Positions 8,671 through 18,002 of a stretch of DNA of 64,000 bases are shown one piece after another. The notes below the pieces were generated by a model. It was not told the DNA's origin. It saw nothing but the letters and a program-made list of their open reading frames with translations, and ran no database searches. The stretch spans positions 92,082 to 156,081 of the forward strand of contig NZ_CYGY02000008.1 of the NCBI RefSeq assembly GCF_900007165.1, read 5' to 3'. The DNA is from Paraburkholderia piptadeniae (GTDB lineage Bacteria > Pseudomonadota > Gammaproteobacteria > Burkholderiales > Burkholderiaceae). The first letter of the stretch is position 1. Every line of letters starts with the position of its first letter. The position numbers and the translations under genes are program-made.

Positions 8671-9939
8671 TCAGGCACGCGTCGCAACGGCTTCGGTGAT
8701 CGCCTGACGCAGCGTTTCCTTGAATTGCCCGAGCGTGTTGCGCGCGAGCAGATGATCGAGAGGCCGCCGATGCGGTTCCCCGCTGCGCCACTTCGCGGCG
8801 ATGTCGTCGAGCGCGCGCTTGATCGATTGCGCGGACAGATCGTCGAGGCACGGCCCGAGCTGCCCGCCGCGGCTGAACCAGCCGATCAGCCCCTCGCTCG
8901 TCGCGACGACGGGCTTGTCGAAGCGGTACGCCTGCACCAGAACGCCGCTCATCCCGTAGTGGCCCTTGTAGCCGAGCCATACGACGTCGCAGGCGGAGAA
9001 CAGGTCGCGTTCCATCTCGTTCGAAATGAAGCGGTCGAGGATCACGGGTGCAGGCTTGAGAATCGGAATGAATGCGCGCATGAAGCCGCGAATGTCCGGG
9101 TCCTGTTCGCCCGCGAGCAACAAGGTCGGCGCGTCCGTCATGCCCGCGAGCGCTTCCGTGAGTTCGCAGACGCCCTTGCGCTCGCTGATCGAGCCGTAGA
9201 CGAGCAGATAGCGGCCGTCGGGATCGAGCCCGAGGCGCTCGCGCGCGACGAGCGGGTCTTCCGCTTTCGCATCGGGAAACGGATCGGCGACGTATTCGAC
9301 TTTCGCGCCATGTTTCGGCTTCGCGCGGCCGACCCACTCGGCCAGCGTCGGATCGATCGACAGCAGCGTGCGCAGCCCTTTCGTATGCACGGCCCGGCGA
9401 AACAGCAGCGACTTCAGCATATTGACGAGCGGCCGCCCCGGCGTGCGCACGCCGACCTTGCGATGGTGGAAGGTCGCGCGCATCGTGATGGCGATCCACG
9501 GCGCCCTGCCGAACGGCGTGCCGAGCAGCGGCAGCGCATGAAAGAAGTAGTCGACGTAGGGCACGACGACGAGGCGCACGCGCTCGACACGTTTGACGGA
9601 GTCGTAAGCGAGCTTGAAATAGGCATGAAAGCGCGCGTAGCTGACGCGCCTCAGGCCGCGGCTCGGACGCTGGCTTTCCGCATCGACGAACGCGATCTGC
9701 AGGTCCTCGCGGTTCGCGGCCATGATCTCGCGTGCGAGCCGATGGTCCTCGTTCGAGTTCTCTGTCACGACGAGGCACGGATAGCCCGCTTCGAGACAGG
9801 TCTGCGCGATCCATTCGACGTAGCGCCAGCGATGCCCCGTGAAATTCGGCTCGATGATGACGACGTAGCCGAGCCTGGCGGCATCGGCGATGGGAGCTTC
9901 GATGGGCACGAGGTGAGTTGCGCGTTCCATGGTGATCAT
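8671..9939 (-). CDS. Glycosyltransferase, GT4-like
   Basis: This encodes 422 residues. The N-terminal half has RLGYVVIIEPNFTGHRWRYVEWIAQTCL, a Rossmann-type strand-loop-helix. The C-terminal half has YLLVYGSISERKGVCELTEALAG, PTLLLAGEQDPDIRGF and FSACDVVWLGYKGHYGMSGVLVQAYRFDKPVVA, which together form the donor domain of GT-B enzymes. The usual E-x7-E motif is not obvious, so it is a divergent member. The ATG at 9939 was chosen; a second at 9930 is possible, and neither has a strong Shine-Dalgarno. It converges on the acyltransferase ending at 8555, with 115 empty bases between. Confidence 0.78.
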   Translation of the reverse strand: MITMERATHLVPIEAPIADAARLGYVVIIEPNFTGHRWRYVEWIAQTCLEAGYPCLVVTENSNEDHRLAREIMAANREDLQIAFVDAESQRPSRGLRRVSYARFHAYFKLAYDSVKRVERVRLVVVPYVDYFFHALPLLGTPFGRAPWIAITMRATFHHRKVGVRTPGRPLVNMLKSLLFRRAVHTKGLRTLLSIDPTLAEWVGRAKPKHGAKVEYVADPFPDAKAEDPLVARERLGLDPDGRYLLVYGSISERKGVCELTEALAGMTDAPTLLLAGEQDPDIRGFMRAFIPILKPAPVILDRFISNEMERDLFSACDVVWLGYKGHYGMSGVLVQAYRFDKPVVATSEGLIGWFSRGGQLGPCLDDLSAQSIKRALDDIAAKWRSGEPHRRPLDHLLARNTLGQFKETLRQAITEAVATRA

Positions 9940-9972
9940 GACGGGCAGTATTGGGTCCACCTTAGCATCCTG

Positions 9973-10021
9973 CTTTCGGCGCGAACCGACAATTTCGCCA
10001 TATCTTTGGCGCGAACGGACA
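9973..10021. repeat. Two near-identical 19-bp direct repeats 30 bp apart in a divergent promoter region
   Basis: The segments at 9973-9991 and 10003-10021 share TTGGCGCGAAC(C/G)GACA-like cores (GGCGCGAACCGACA and GGCGCGAACGGACA). Their period is exactly 30 bases, about three helical turns. They lie in the 275-base gap between the leftward glycosyltransferase (start 9939) and the rightward flippase (start 10215). The arrangement suits a regulator binding twice on one face of the DNA, but the factor is unknown. Confidence 0.45.
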
Positions 10022-10214
10022 GCCCGCATTGCGTGTTGCCGATTCTGACTGACTGATGGCGTTCGCGCGCGGGTGTGGCGAGTTACCTTGAAGAACGACG
10101 TGTTTGCGCCGGCGGCGCGTCGTCCCTGCGCGTGTGCGTGAGACATGGCGCATCGCCTCGACACCGCGCTTTCTCGTGACGATGCACTGCATTGACGGAA
10201 CAAGGAGAAGTAGA

Positions 10215-11462
10215 TTGCGGACGATGAGGCTACCGGCGTTTTCGTTCAGGGCGAGTCTGGGTTCGAGCGCGGCGACATGGGTATTGCTGCAGCAGGTGTT
10301 GATGCGCGGGCTCGTGGCCATCAAGTTTCTCGCGATCGGCCGCATTCTCGGGCCGGAGGCGATCGGCAGCGTGAGCGTCGCGCTGCTCGCCGTCGCGATT
10401 GCGGAGGCGCTGTCCGATACGGGCCTGTCCCAGGCCGTGATACAGGGGCAGGCCGCGCCGACGCGCGATGAGCTGGGCGCCGTCTGGACCACGCTCGCGT
10501 CGCGCGGCGTGCTGATCGGCGCGGCGCTCGTCGCGCTTGCGCCGCTCATGAACAGCCAGTTCCATCTGGGCGGCGCGCTGCTGCTGTTGCAGCTCGCGGC
10601 GCTGCTGCCGCTGCTGCGCGGCGTCGCGTCGCCGGCGTATTACGTCGTGCAGCGCGACCGGCGCTTCCAGCATGTCGCGCTCGTCGAGATATCGGCCGCG
10701 TTCGTCGATTGCTGCTTCGGACTGGCGCTCGCGCTGGCGGGTGCGGGCGCGTATTCGGTGCTGCTAGGCATGATCGTCGGCGAATTGCTGAAAACGGCGC
10801 TGACGTGGATCACGATGAATCCGCGTCCGCCCATTCGTCTGCGCTGGTCGGGCATCGGTCACTACATCGGATTCAGCCGCTGGATCTGGGCGGGCAGTGT
10901 CGTCAATCTCGTGCTGAACCAGTTCGACAAGGTGGTGGTGGGCAAACTGTTGGGCCCGGCGCAACTGGGCGCGTATCAGATGTCGTCGCGGCTCGCACAG
11001 ATGCTGCTCGCCGATGCCGCGATCGCGATGTCGCAGTACCTGTTTCCCACCTTCGCGGCGCGACATCGGGCCGATCCCAAGGTCGCGGCGCGGCTTTTCA
11101 GGCGCTATATTGGTTTGATCGCACTGGGGCTCGTCGTCGTCGTGATCGTGCTGCGGCTCGCGGCGCACCTGCTCTTTTCGCTGATTCTCGGACCGGCGTG
11201 GCTGCCTGCCGTGCCGCTCTTCAAGATCTTCGTGATCAACATGGCGATTGGCGCGCTGATTGCGGTGCTGGTCTCGTATCTGCGTGCGGTCGGCGACGCG
11301 AAGGTGACCACGCAGGCGTCGGTGATCCAGGTGATCGTGCTGCTCGCCTGCGTGCCGCCCGCGACGCACTACTGGGGCGTCATTGGCATTGCATGGGCCA
11401 TGACGCTTGGACTGAGTTGCGCGGCGATATGGATGGCGTATCGGACGGCAAGGGTGCTTTGA
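10215..11462 (+). CDS. Wzx-like polysaccharide flippase (MATE/MVF superfamily)
   Basis: The 415-residue protein has twelve or so hydrophobic helices. It carries the family's amphipathic start SSAATWVLLQQVLMRGLVAIKFLAIGRILGPEAIGSV and the internal LNQFDKVVVGKLLGPAQLGAYQMSSRLAQM segment seen in PST flippases. It should move the lipid-linked repeat unit across the inner membrane to the polymerase. A TTG at 10215 is placed seven bases after AAGGAG and is my preferred start; the ATG at 10224 is the alternative. Its stop overlaps the start of the next glycosyltransferase (TGATG), indicating translational coupling. Confidence 0.85.
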   Translation: MRTMRLPAFSFRASLGSSAATWVLLQQVLMRGLVAIKFLAIGRILGPEAIGSVSVALLAVAIAEALSDTGLSQAVIQGQAAPTRDELGAVWTTLASRGVLIGAALVALAPLMNSQFHLGGALLLLQLAALLPLLRGVASPAYYVVQRDRRFQHVALVEISAAFVDCCFGLALALAGAGAYSVLLGMIVGELLKTALTWITMNPRPPIRLRWSGIGHYIGFSRWIWAGSVVNLVLNQFDKVVVGKLLGPAQLGAYQMSSRLAQMLLADAAIAMSQYLFPTFAARHRADPKVAARLFRRYIGLIALGLVVVVIVLRLAAHLLFSLILGPAWLPAVPLFKIFVINMAIGALIAVLVSYLRAVGDAKVTTQASVIQVIVLLACVPPATHYWGVIGIAWAMTLGLSCAAIWMAYRTARVL

Positions 11463-12526
11463 TGCGGATACTTCATCTCGTGCTTGAGCCGCGTCTGTCG
11501 GGCGCGGAGGTGCTCGCGAAGGATCTCGCGATCCATCAGCAGCGCGAGGGAAGCGTGGTCGGCGTGACGTCGCTGTTGCCGGAGCATGCGGATTTCGCGC
11601 CGCTCACGCGCGAGCTCGCGAGCCACGGCGTCGAGTGCGTGTTTCCTTGCAGGCGTTCGACACTGCCGGGCAAGCTAGTCTTTCTGGCGCGCGTGCTGCG
11701 GCATTTCAGGCCCGATGTAATGTTCGCTCACGCGACGATTCCCGCTTTCTACGCACGCGCGCTCCCGACCAAAGTGCCCGTAATCTACGTGATGCATTCG
11801 GCCGTCAACGATTTCGAGCGGGCGCTCTTTCGCTACGTCGAACGGGTATTGTCGTCGCGGGCGAGGGCGGTGATCGGCGTATCGCCGGCCAATCTGCATG
11901 ACTATACGAACAGTGTTCGCGCGCATCCGTCGTTGACGCTGATCCCGAACGGCGTCGACACGACGCGCTTCGCATTCGACGATCGCCCGCGCGACGGCGA
12001 TGCGCCGCTGCAGATCGTGCAGATCGGGCGATACACGTCGGTGAAGAACCAGTTGCAAACGGTGCACGCGTTTCGCGAGGTCGCGGCGCAGGTGAAGGAT
12101 GTGCGGCTGCAGTTGTATGGCGTGGTCGAGGACCCGGCTTATCTGGCGGCGGTTCAGGATCTGGTGAAGAAGCTTGCGCTCGAAGAGCGGGTGACCGTGG
12201 AGGGGCCGCACCCGGATGTGTGCGGCGTGCTTCGGGCGTCCAATGTGTTCGCGATGCCGTCGCGTTCTGAGGGGCACAGCATCGCGTTTCTGGAGGCGCT
12301 GGCTTCGGGGATTCCCGTCGTCGCCAGTACGATCATGCCGTTCCAGTTCGCGAAGACGCTGCCGTGCGTGCAACTGGTCGATACCGACGATACGGCCGCT
12401 TATGCCGCCGCGCTGCTCGGCGCGCTCGCGCAGCCTCGGGTGCAGCGGACGCTCGTCGGGCTCACGTTGAAGGATACGGCCGAGCGGTATCTCGATGTCG
12501 CGAGGAAGGTGGCGGCGCGGGTTTAG
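11462..12526 (+). CDS. Glycosyltransferase family 4
   Basis: This 354-residue GT-B enzyme starts MRILHLVLEPRLSGAEVLAKDL, with the acceptor-domain loop. The donor domain includes LTLIPNGVDTTRFAFDD, LQIVQIGRYTSVKNQLQTVHAF and FAMPSRSEGHSIAFLEALASGIPVVAS. The S-E-G-x-x-x-A-x-L-E form is the nucleotide-sugar binding motif at about residues 261-272. The ATG overlaps the flippase stop by one base, so the two are co-translated. It is the last gene of the locus before the tRNA. Confidence 0.92.
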   Translation: MRILHLVLEPRLSGAEVLAKDLAIHQQREGSVVGVTSLLPEHADFAPLTRELASHGVECVFPCRRSTLPGKLVFLARVLRHFRPDVMFAHATIPAFYARALPTKVPVIYVMHSAVNDFERALFRYVERVLSSRARAVIGVSPANLHDYTNSVRAHPSLTLIPNGVDTTRFAFDDRPRDGDAPLQIVQIGRYTSVKNQLQTVHAFREVAAQVKDVRLQLYGVVEDPAYLAAVQDLVKKLALEERVTVEGPHPDVCGVLRASNVFAMPSRSEGHSIAFLEALASGIPVVASTIMPFQFAKTLPCVQLVDTDDTAAYAAALLGALAQPRVQRTLVGLTLKDTAERYLDVARKVAARV

Positions 12527-12634
12527 ATCGTCGATCGCACTTGTTGCACCGCGGCGCTCTGATTTCAGTTTGATTGGCAGTGCATAACATTCGAGCCTTG
12601 CGCTCGTCTGAGTTGCAACTGGGCCGCCAAAGCA

Positions 12635-12660
12635 AACGGCCTGCTTATAGGCAGGCCGTT
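12635..12660 (-). terminator. Terminator downstream of tRNA-Lys
   Basis: A perfect 10-bp stem (AACGGCCTGC with GCAGGCCGTT) and 6-base loop lie 20 bases past the 3' end of the tRNA. Read on the minus strand it is followed by TTTGCTTT, so it most likely ends the tRNA transcript. Confidence 0.7.
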
Positions 12661-12679
12661 CGTGTAACACCATATCCTT

Positions 12680-12755
12680 TGGTAGGCCGTACTGGATTCG
12701 AACCAGTGACCAACGGATTAAAAGTCCGCTGCTCTACCAGCTGAGCTAACGACCC
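12680..12755 (-). tRNA. tRNA-Lys(UUU)
   Basis: Read on the minus strand this folds as a complete 76-nt cloverleaf with an encoded CCA. The acceptor stem starts GGGTCGT and pairs with ACGGCCT through two G-U pairs. The D arm has AGCTCAGCTGGTAGAGC. The anticodon loop is CTTTTAA (anticodon TTT), and the T arm has GGTTCGAATCC. It sits between the polysaccharide locus and the tol-pal operon. Confidence 0.97.
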
Positions 12756-12844
12756 AAAAGAGAAGCGAAATTATATCGGCGAGGGCATGGGCTGTCAACA
12801 ATGCGCCGAGCAAATTAGCCGACGGCGGGCAGCCCGAAAAACGA

Positions 12845-12874
12845 AAAGCCCGAAACCGCCAGGTCCCGGGCTTT
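12845..12874 (-). terminator. Terminator of the tol-pal operon
   Basis: An 8-bp stem AAAGCCCG/CGGGCTTT with a 14-base loop is followed, reading leftward, by TTTTCGTTTTT. It lies about 100 bases past the cpoB stop and is placed to end the leftward Tol-Pal transcript before the tRNA. Confidence 0.65.
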
Positions 12875-12977
12875 CCAGCGAGAGGCACGCGTATCGGTTA
12901 TCGAACCTCGACACTGCGTGTTTTACTGCGCCTACATCCAGCAACCCGGCGCCCGGCGCAAACCGGACGCCGCAAAA

Positions 12978-13727
12978 TCACTTGATCTGCGAAAGCTTGC
13001 TTTGCGCAGACTGCGCGACATCAGAGCCGCCGTATTGCGCGACGATCTGCTCGAGCGTTTTTCTGGCGGCGGCCTTCTGCCCCTGTTCGAGCTGATTGTT
13101 CGCGATTGCCAGCAACGCTTCCGGCGCGCGCGGATGCTGCGGATACCGCTGCACGACGCCTTGCCAGACGGCCGTCGAGCCCTTGTAGTCGCGCAGCGCG
13201 TACAGCGCGTTGCCGAGCCAGTACTGCGCAGTCGGCTGATACGGGCTTTGCGGGTACTTCGCGATAAAGCTGCGGAACGATGTCGCCGCGTTCTTGAAGT
13301 CCCCGTTGCGGAACTGCTGCGAAGCCGCGTTGAACGCCTCCGTTTCACCGGGCTGCACGGTGCCCTCGACGCCATCGACCGTCTGTTGCTGCGGCTCGAA
13401 CTTCTTCAGACGACCGTCGAGGTCGGTGTAGTAGTCCTTCTGCTGCTTCTGCAACGTGGCGAGCTGGTTGGCGAGGTCCTCGTTCTGCCCACGCAGCGTC
13501 GCGACCTGCTGGTTCAGCTGGTCGAGACGGTTGGATTGATCGAGGATCGTGCGTTGAGCCGCCGACAGCTGGCTCGACAGACTATCAGTCTTGCTGCGCA
13601 GATCGAGGATCGCCTGGCGAGCCTGATCGTCGTCGAACATGCCTGCGTGAGCGGGCAGGGCCATCGCGACCGTCCCTGCGACGCAAGCGGCTGCGGCCAT
13701 GCGCAGCCAGGAGAAACGGTGCGTCAT
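12978..13727 (-). CDS. cpoB: CpoB (YbgF), Tol-Pal system periplasmic coordinator
   Basis: This encodes 249 residues. A Sec signal ends at A-H-A near residue 28. A coiled-coil with repeated Leu/Gln (LRSKTDSLSSQLSAAQRTILDQ) spans about residues 40-110 and drives trimerisation. Three TPR repeats follow (FNAASQQFRNGDFKNAATSF, AQYWLGNALYALRDYKGSTA, ALLAIANNQLEQGQKAAARK). In E. coli CpoB links TolA to PBP1B during septal peptidoglycan synthesis. The ATG at 13727 is preferred; an AGGTGG ribosome site lies upstream and overlaps the end of pal. It is the last gene of the operon. Confidence 0.95.
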   Translation of the reverse strand: MTHRFSWLRMAAAACVAGTVAMALPAHAGMFDDDQARQAILDLRSKTDSLSSQLSAAQRTILDQSNRLDQLNQQVATLRGQNEDLANQLATLQKQQKDYYTDLDGRLKKFEPQQQTVDGVEGTVQPGETEAFNAASQQFRNGDFKNAATSFRSFIAKYPQSPYQPTAQYWLGNALYALRDYKGSTAVWQGVVQRYPQHPRAPEALLAIANNQLEQGQKAAARKTLEQIVAQYGGSDVAQSAQSKLSQIK

Positions 13728-13742
13728 ACGGCTTGCCACCTA

Positions 13743-14249
13743 TTACTGTTGATAGACGAGATCGGCGCGGCGGTTCTGCGCCCACGACGCTTCGTCATGA
13801 CCCGATGCCACCGGCTTTTCCTTGCCGAGGCTCACGGCTTCCATTTCCGAATCCGAAACGCCCTGCAGCGACAGCGCGCGGCGGACCGCTTCAGCACGCT
13901 TCTGGCCGAGTGCCAGGTTGTACTCGCTCGTGCCGCGCTCGTCCGTGTTGCCCTGGATCAGGATGTGACGCTGCGGATGGCTCTTCAGGTACTGTCCGTG
14001 TTGCTGCAGCAGCGGCTGGTAGTCGTCCTTGACCGAGTAGCTGTCGAAATCGAAATAGATGCTGCGCTTCGCGAGCGGGCTGTTCGGATCGTTCAACGGA
14101 TCGACGTTCACCGTGGCGACATCGTTCGGGTTGGGTTGCGCGCCTGCGCCGCCCTTGTTGGCGTTCTCGTCGAGCTTGACGCCCGAATGACAGGCAGCCA
14201 GCGCGCCGACCATGGTCACGGCAAACGCGATACGAAGTTTGGACATCAT
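13743..14249 (-). CDS. pal: Pal, peptidoglycan-associated lipoprotein
   Basis: This 168-residue outer-membrane lipoprotein has a lipobox LAAC with the modified Cys at residue 20. The OmpA-like peptidoglycan-binding domain covers about residues 60-165. The segments SIYFDFDSYSVKD and ILIQGNTDERGTSEYNLALGQKRAEAV contain the Asp and Arg that bind diaminopimelate. It anchors the outer membrane to the wall and receives force from TolA/TolB. It starts 19 bases after the tolB stop. Confidence 0.97.
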   Translation of the reverse strand: MMSKLRIAFAVTMVGALAACHSGVKLDENANKGGAGAQPNPNDVATVNVDPLNDPNSPLAKRSIYFDFDSYSVKDDYQPLLQQHGQYLKSHPQRHILIQGNTDERGTSEYNLALGQKRAEAVRRALSLQGVSDSEMEAVSLGKEKPVASGHDEASWAQNRRADLVYQQ

Positions 14250-14268
14250 GCTTCATTCTCCTTGTGTG

Positions 14269-15561
14269 TTATTGCATAAACGGGCCCCAGGAAGGCTCGC
14301 GTACGCTGCCCCCCTGAACGGACAGGACCTGCCGCGTACGACCGTCGGTCGAAACTGCGGCCAACACGCCACGGCCGTTCACCTGAGTGGCGTAAAGAAT
14401 GTACTGACCATTCGCCGCGAAGCTCGGCGATTCGTCATGTGTCGTATCGGTGAGCGCCGTCGCGACGCCCGACTGCAGATCCTGGATGTACAGCTTGAAG
14501 CCCCCACCCGTGCGCGAGATGTATGCGAGTTGCTTACCGTCCGCGCTCACGCGTGGACTCGTATTGTAGTTCCCGCTGAATGTCACGCGCTGCGCGCCGC
14601 CCGAGCCTTCGCCGCTGGCCGGCATCTTGTAGATTTGCGGCTGGCCGCCGCGGTCGCTGGTGAAATAGATCCACTGGCCGTCGGGAGAGTACGACGGCTC
14701 AGTATCGATCGACGTGCCTTGCGTCAGACGGCGCAGGCCGCTGCCGTCGGCGTTGACGGCGAAAATCTGCGTATTGCCGGTGCGCGACAGGGCGACGGCG
14801 AGCGTGCGGCCGTCAGGCGACCATGCCGGTGCACTGTTGTTGCCCTTCTGATCGGACACGACGACGCGGCGGCCCGTCGGCAGATCGTGGATGTAGACGA
14901 TCGGCTTCTTCCTTTCGAACGACACGTACGCGACCTTCGTGCCGTCCGGCGACCAGGCGGGCGAAATGATCGGCTCGGGGCTGGAGAGCGCGATGTGCGC
15001 GTCCTGACCGTCCGAATCCGAAATCTGCAGCTGGTAGCGGCCGCCCGTCTTGATCACATACGACAGGCGTGTCGCGAACACGCCGCGGCCGCCCATCAAC
15101 TTTGCATAGATATAGTCCGCGACCTTGTGCGCGCTCATGCGCAGGCCGCTTTCGGGACTGGTCAACTCGAGGCCACCCAGGTTTTGCTGCTTGACGGTGT
15201 CGTACAGCTTGAAGCGCACCTGGTACTGGCCGTTCGGCAGACGCGTGACGCTGCCCGCAACGAACGCATCCGCGCCCTTGGCCTTCCACGCGCCCAGATC
15301 GACCGAATCGCCTTCCGAAACGGGCGAGCCGCCGGCATCGATGTTGGTGAATTTACCGCTGCGCTGAAGGTCCTGACGGACGATCGCGCTGATCTGCTGG
15401 GGAGAATTGGCCTCGTTGGCAAAATTTGCCGTGGCAATCGGGAACTGGGTGGACCCTACGCCCGTCACGAGGACGTTGAGTTGTGCATGGGCGGCACCGC
15501 CGGCGGCGATCAGGCACGACGCTACGAGCGCTCGCAGGCCTAGCTTGGTCATCAAACTCAT
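14269..15561 (-). CDS. tolB: TolB, periplasmic beta-propeller of the Tol-Pal system
   Basis: This encodes 430 residues. A signal peptide ends A-H-A-Q near residue 27. An N-terminal alpha/beta domain is followed by a six-bladed propeller with repeated P-x-W-S-P-D-G-x-x-(I/V/L)-A/Y motifs ([51 protein letters not shown]). TolB binds Pal and shuttles with TolA. ATGs at 15561 and 15552 are both possible; 15561 is used here. It lies between tolA and pal in the operon. Confidence 0.96.
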   Translation of the reverse strand: MSLMTKLGLRALVASCLIAAGGAAHAQLNVLVTGVGSTQFPIATANFANEANSPQQISAIVRQDLQRSGKFTNIDAGGSPVSEGDSVDLGAWKAKGADAFVAGSVTRLPNGQYQVRFKLYDTVKQQNLGGLELTSPESGLRMSAHKVADYIYAKLMGGRGVFATRLSYVIKTGGRYQLQISDSDGQDAHIALSSPEPIISPAWSPDGTKVAYVSFERKKPIVYIHDLPTGRRVVVSDQKGNNSAPAWSPDGRTLAVALSRTGNTQIFAVNADGSGLRRLTQGTSIDTEPSYSPDGQWIYFTSDRGGQPQIYKMPASGEGSGGAQRVTFSGNYNTSPRVSADGKQLAYISRTGGGFKLYIQDLQSGVATALTDTTHDESPSFAANGQYILYATQVNGRGVLAAVSTDGRTRQVLSVQGGSVREPSWGPFMQ

Positions 15562-15687
15562 TCTGTATAAATTCCCCAAAAACGAATTTCTAACACTCCA
15601 GGATTACAAACAGACCGCCATACGCAGAAATCGTTCCCGGTCGCCCACTTGCAAGGCGGGCGGACCGTTCAACGCGGTTCCACGCGT

Positions 15688-16707
15688 TCAGGCGGCAGGA
15701 CGCAGTGTGATCGTAAAGCTCGGAGGCGTCTTGCCGTTGACGTCTTGCGGCATCGGGTCCGAGCGCTGGACGGCGCGCAACGCAGCGTCGTCCCACGCCG
15801 AGTTGCCGCTGCTGCGCCTGATCGTTGCGCTCAGCAAGGTGCCCGTCGGCGCGCAGCGGACGTCAACCACGGTTTCGAGGCCCGCCGTATCGCCCGACCA
15901 GATGATGTTCGGACGCACGCGGCGCTGCACCTTCTCCGCATAGCCCGGCGACGTGGCGTTGCCGCCCGCGCCGCTGCCCGTGCCGCTCTTCGCCAGACCG
16001 TTGCCCGTCGAGCCTTCGCCGCCCGCCATACCCTGCATCGCGGCGAGACGCTCGCGACGCTCCGCGTCGAGCTTCTTCGCAGCCTCGGCCTGCGCCTGTG
16101 CCTTGGCTTTCGCGGCTTTCGCCGCCTCAGCCTTGGCCTGTGCTTCGGCCTGAGCCTGCTTCGCTTGCTGTTCCTTCTGCTGCTCTTCCTGCTGCTTCTT
16201 CAACTGCTCCTGCTTCTGCTGGGCCAGTTGCTGCTGCTTCAACCTTTCGGCTTGCTGCTGTTGCTGAAGTTGCTGCTGCTTGAGCTTCGCGGCCGCGGCG
16301 GCCGCCGCCTGGTCCGCGGCCAGCTGCTGCTGGCGCTTCGCTTCCGCTTCCTGCTGGGCCTGCAATTTCTGTTGACGCTGCTGCTCGGCGAGTTCGGCCT
16401 GACGCTGCGCTTCCTGCTGTTTACGCTTCTTTTCCTGCAGCGCGATGTCAGCCTCTTCGTTGTTGACCTGCGGCGCGGGCTTCACGGGCGCGGGCGGCGG
16501 CGGAGCGGGCCGCGGCGCCGGCGTATCCGGCACCTGTGTCCACAGTTCGGCTTCCGCGCCCGCGGGCGTGCTGTTCTGCCAGTGGATGCCGTGATACAGG
16601 AAGAACCCGAGAAGCACGTGCATCAGCGCGGCGAGCGCGAACGCGCGCCCCGTGCCGCGCTCGCGCGGCGGTTGCAGCGGATAGACGTTTTTCGGTCGGC
16701 GGATCAT
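15688..16707 (-). CDS. tolA: TolA, membrane-spanning energy transducer
   Basis: The 339-residue protein has one inner-membrane helix at about residues 21-40 (RAFALAALMHVLLGFFLYHG) with the functionally required Ser-His face reduced to a His. A long helical domain II rich in Lys, Gln, Ala and Glu spans about residues 85-215. The globular C-terminal domain III (VQRRVRPNIIWSGDTAGLETVVDV) is the part that contacts TolB/Pal. Its start overlaps the tolR stop as ATGA, so the pair is translationally coupled. Confidence 0.95.
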   Translation of the reverse strand: MIRRPKNVYPLQPPRERGTGRAFALAALMHVLLGFFLYHGIHWQNSTPAGAEAELWTQVPDTPAPRPAPPPPAPVKPAPQVNNEEADIALQEKKRKQQEAQRQAELAEQQRQQKLQAQQEAEAKRQQQLAADQAAAAAAAKLKQQQLQQQQQAERLKQQQLAQQKQEQLKKQQEEQQKEQQAKQAQAEAQAKAEAAKAAKAKAQAQAEAAKKLDAERRERLAAMQGMAGGEGSTGNGLAKSGTGSGAGGNATSPGYAEKVQRRVRPNIIWSGDTAGLETVVDVRCAPTGTLLSATIRRSSGNSAWDDAALRAVQRSDPMPQDVNGKTPPSFTITLRPAA

Positions 16708-17150
16708 TGCGATTTGACGAGCAATCCAACGCGCTTGACGCCGCGAGCCTTCAGGTCGGACATCACGTTCATCACGACTTCATACTTCACGGTCTTGTCG
16801 GCGGCGATCACGACGGGTTGATCCGGATGCGATGCCTCACGGTCAGTGACGAAGCTGCGCAGGTCGGCCTGCGTCATCGTCTCCTGCTGGGTCGTGCCCG
16901 CGTCGTCCTTGTACTTGACGCTCATGTTGCCGTCCGCGCGGATGTTGACGACGACGGGCGGCGTCTGCTGCTGGGGCGCGGCGCCGCCGACAGTCGGCAG
17001 GTTCACGATCGACGGCGCGACGAGCGGGGCCGTCACCATGAAGATCACGAGCAGCACGAGCATCACGTCGATGTACGGCACGACGTTGATGTCGGACATC
17101 GCGCGGCGCGAGCGGCTGCCGCGCATGCTGGAACGAACTGAACCGGCCAT
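16704..17150 (-). CDS. tolR: TolR, ExbD-family proton-channel partner
   Basis: This is a 148-residue ExbD/TolR protein. One transmembrane helix at about residues 20-42 (DINVVPYIDVMLVLLVIFMV) includes the essential Asp that takes part in proton movement. A periplasmic domain follows with the family segment RADGNMSVKYKDD. The ATG at 17150 follows the tolQ stop by ten bases; longer in-frame readings into tolQ are not credible. Confidence 0.96.
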   Translation of the reverse strand: MAGSVRSSMRGSRSRRAMSDINVVPYIDVMLVLLVIFMVTAPLVAPSIVNLPTVGGAAPQQQTPPVVVNIRADGNMSVKYKDDAGTTQQETMTQADLRSFVTDREASHPDQPVVIAADKTVKYEVVMNVMSDLKARGVKRVGLLVKSQ

Positions 17151-17160
17151 CGTGGACTCC

Positions 17161-17838
17161 TTAATGGGCCTGGCGTTGCAGGATGTTCGAGAACTCTTCG
17201 ATGAAGGTTTCGAAGCGGATCGCCAGGCGATCGATGTCGTGCGCGTAGCGGTTGTACGCGACGACGGCGGGGATGGCGGCAAAGAGACCAATGGCCGTTG
17301 CAGTCAGCGCTTCGGCGATGCCGGGCGCGACGTTCGCAAGCGTCGCCTGCTGGACGTTCGCGAGACCGCGGAACGCGTTCATGATGCCCCACACCGTGCC
17401 GAAGAGACCGATATACGGGCTGACGGAACCGACAGATGCAAGGAACGCGAGGTTGGCTTCGAGCACGTCCATTTCGCGCTGGAATGCGGCGCGCATGGCG
17501 CGGCGCGCGCCGTCGAGAATCGCACCCGGATCGTTGATCCGCTTTTCCTTGCCTTTCAGAAACTCACGCATGCCCGATTCGAAGATACGTTCGAGCGCCC
17601 CGATCGTGTGACGGTTGTTCGCGGCGCTCTGATACAGCGCCTGCAGGTCGCCGCCCGACCAGAAATCGCGTTCGAAACGTTCAGTCTGCGCCCGCGCGCG
17701 GCGAATCGCAAACCACTTGCGGAAGATGAAAGTCCACGACATCAGCGACAGCAGCAGCAGCAGCCCCATCACCGCCTGCGCCAGCAGGCTCGCATTGAGA
17801 ACAAGAGAAATGATCGAAAGATCTTGAGTAGTGTTCAT
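17161..17838 (-). CDS. tolQ: TolQ, ExbB-family proton-channel protein
   Basis: This encodes 225 residues with three membrane helices, at about residues 14-40 (ASLLAQAVMGLLLLLSLMSWTFIF), 130-155 and 165-190 (ATAIGLFAAIPAVVAYNRY). The segment VSPYIGLFGTVWGIMNAFRGL is diagnostic of TolQ/ExbB. With TolR it forms the motor that energises TolA. The ATG at 17838 was chosen; upstream in-frame sequence looks non-coding. Confidence 0.96.
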   Translation of the reverse strand: MNTTQDLSIISLVLNASLLAQAVMGLLLLLSLMSWTFIFRKWFAIRRARAQTERFERDFWSGGDLQALYQSAANNRHTIGALERIFESGMREFLKGKEKRINDPGAILDGARRAMRAAFQREMDVLEANLAFLASVGSVSPYIGLFGTVWGIMNAFRGLANVQQATLANVAPGIAEALTATAIGLFAAIPAVVAYNRYAHDIDRLAIRFETFIEEFSNILQRQAH

Positions 17839-18002
17839 AGAGTTTCGCTGTAACGTCCCGGGAGGGCATCCGGCTGAAAGGCGGTTCGAAGCGGTCGGTT
17901 GGCATTCAGTCGGCAAACCGGAAGCTTCGGCGGATCCTTCGCCGAACCATGCTTGGTCTTGTTGTGACCGTTACGAATTCACTGTCGAGGTAACAACGAC
18001 AC

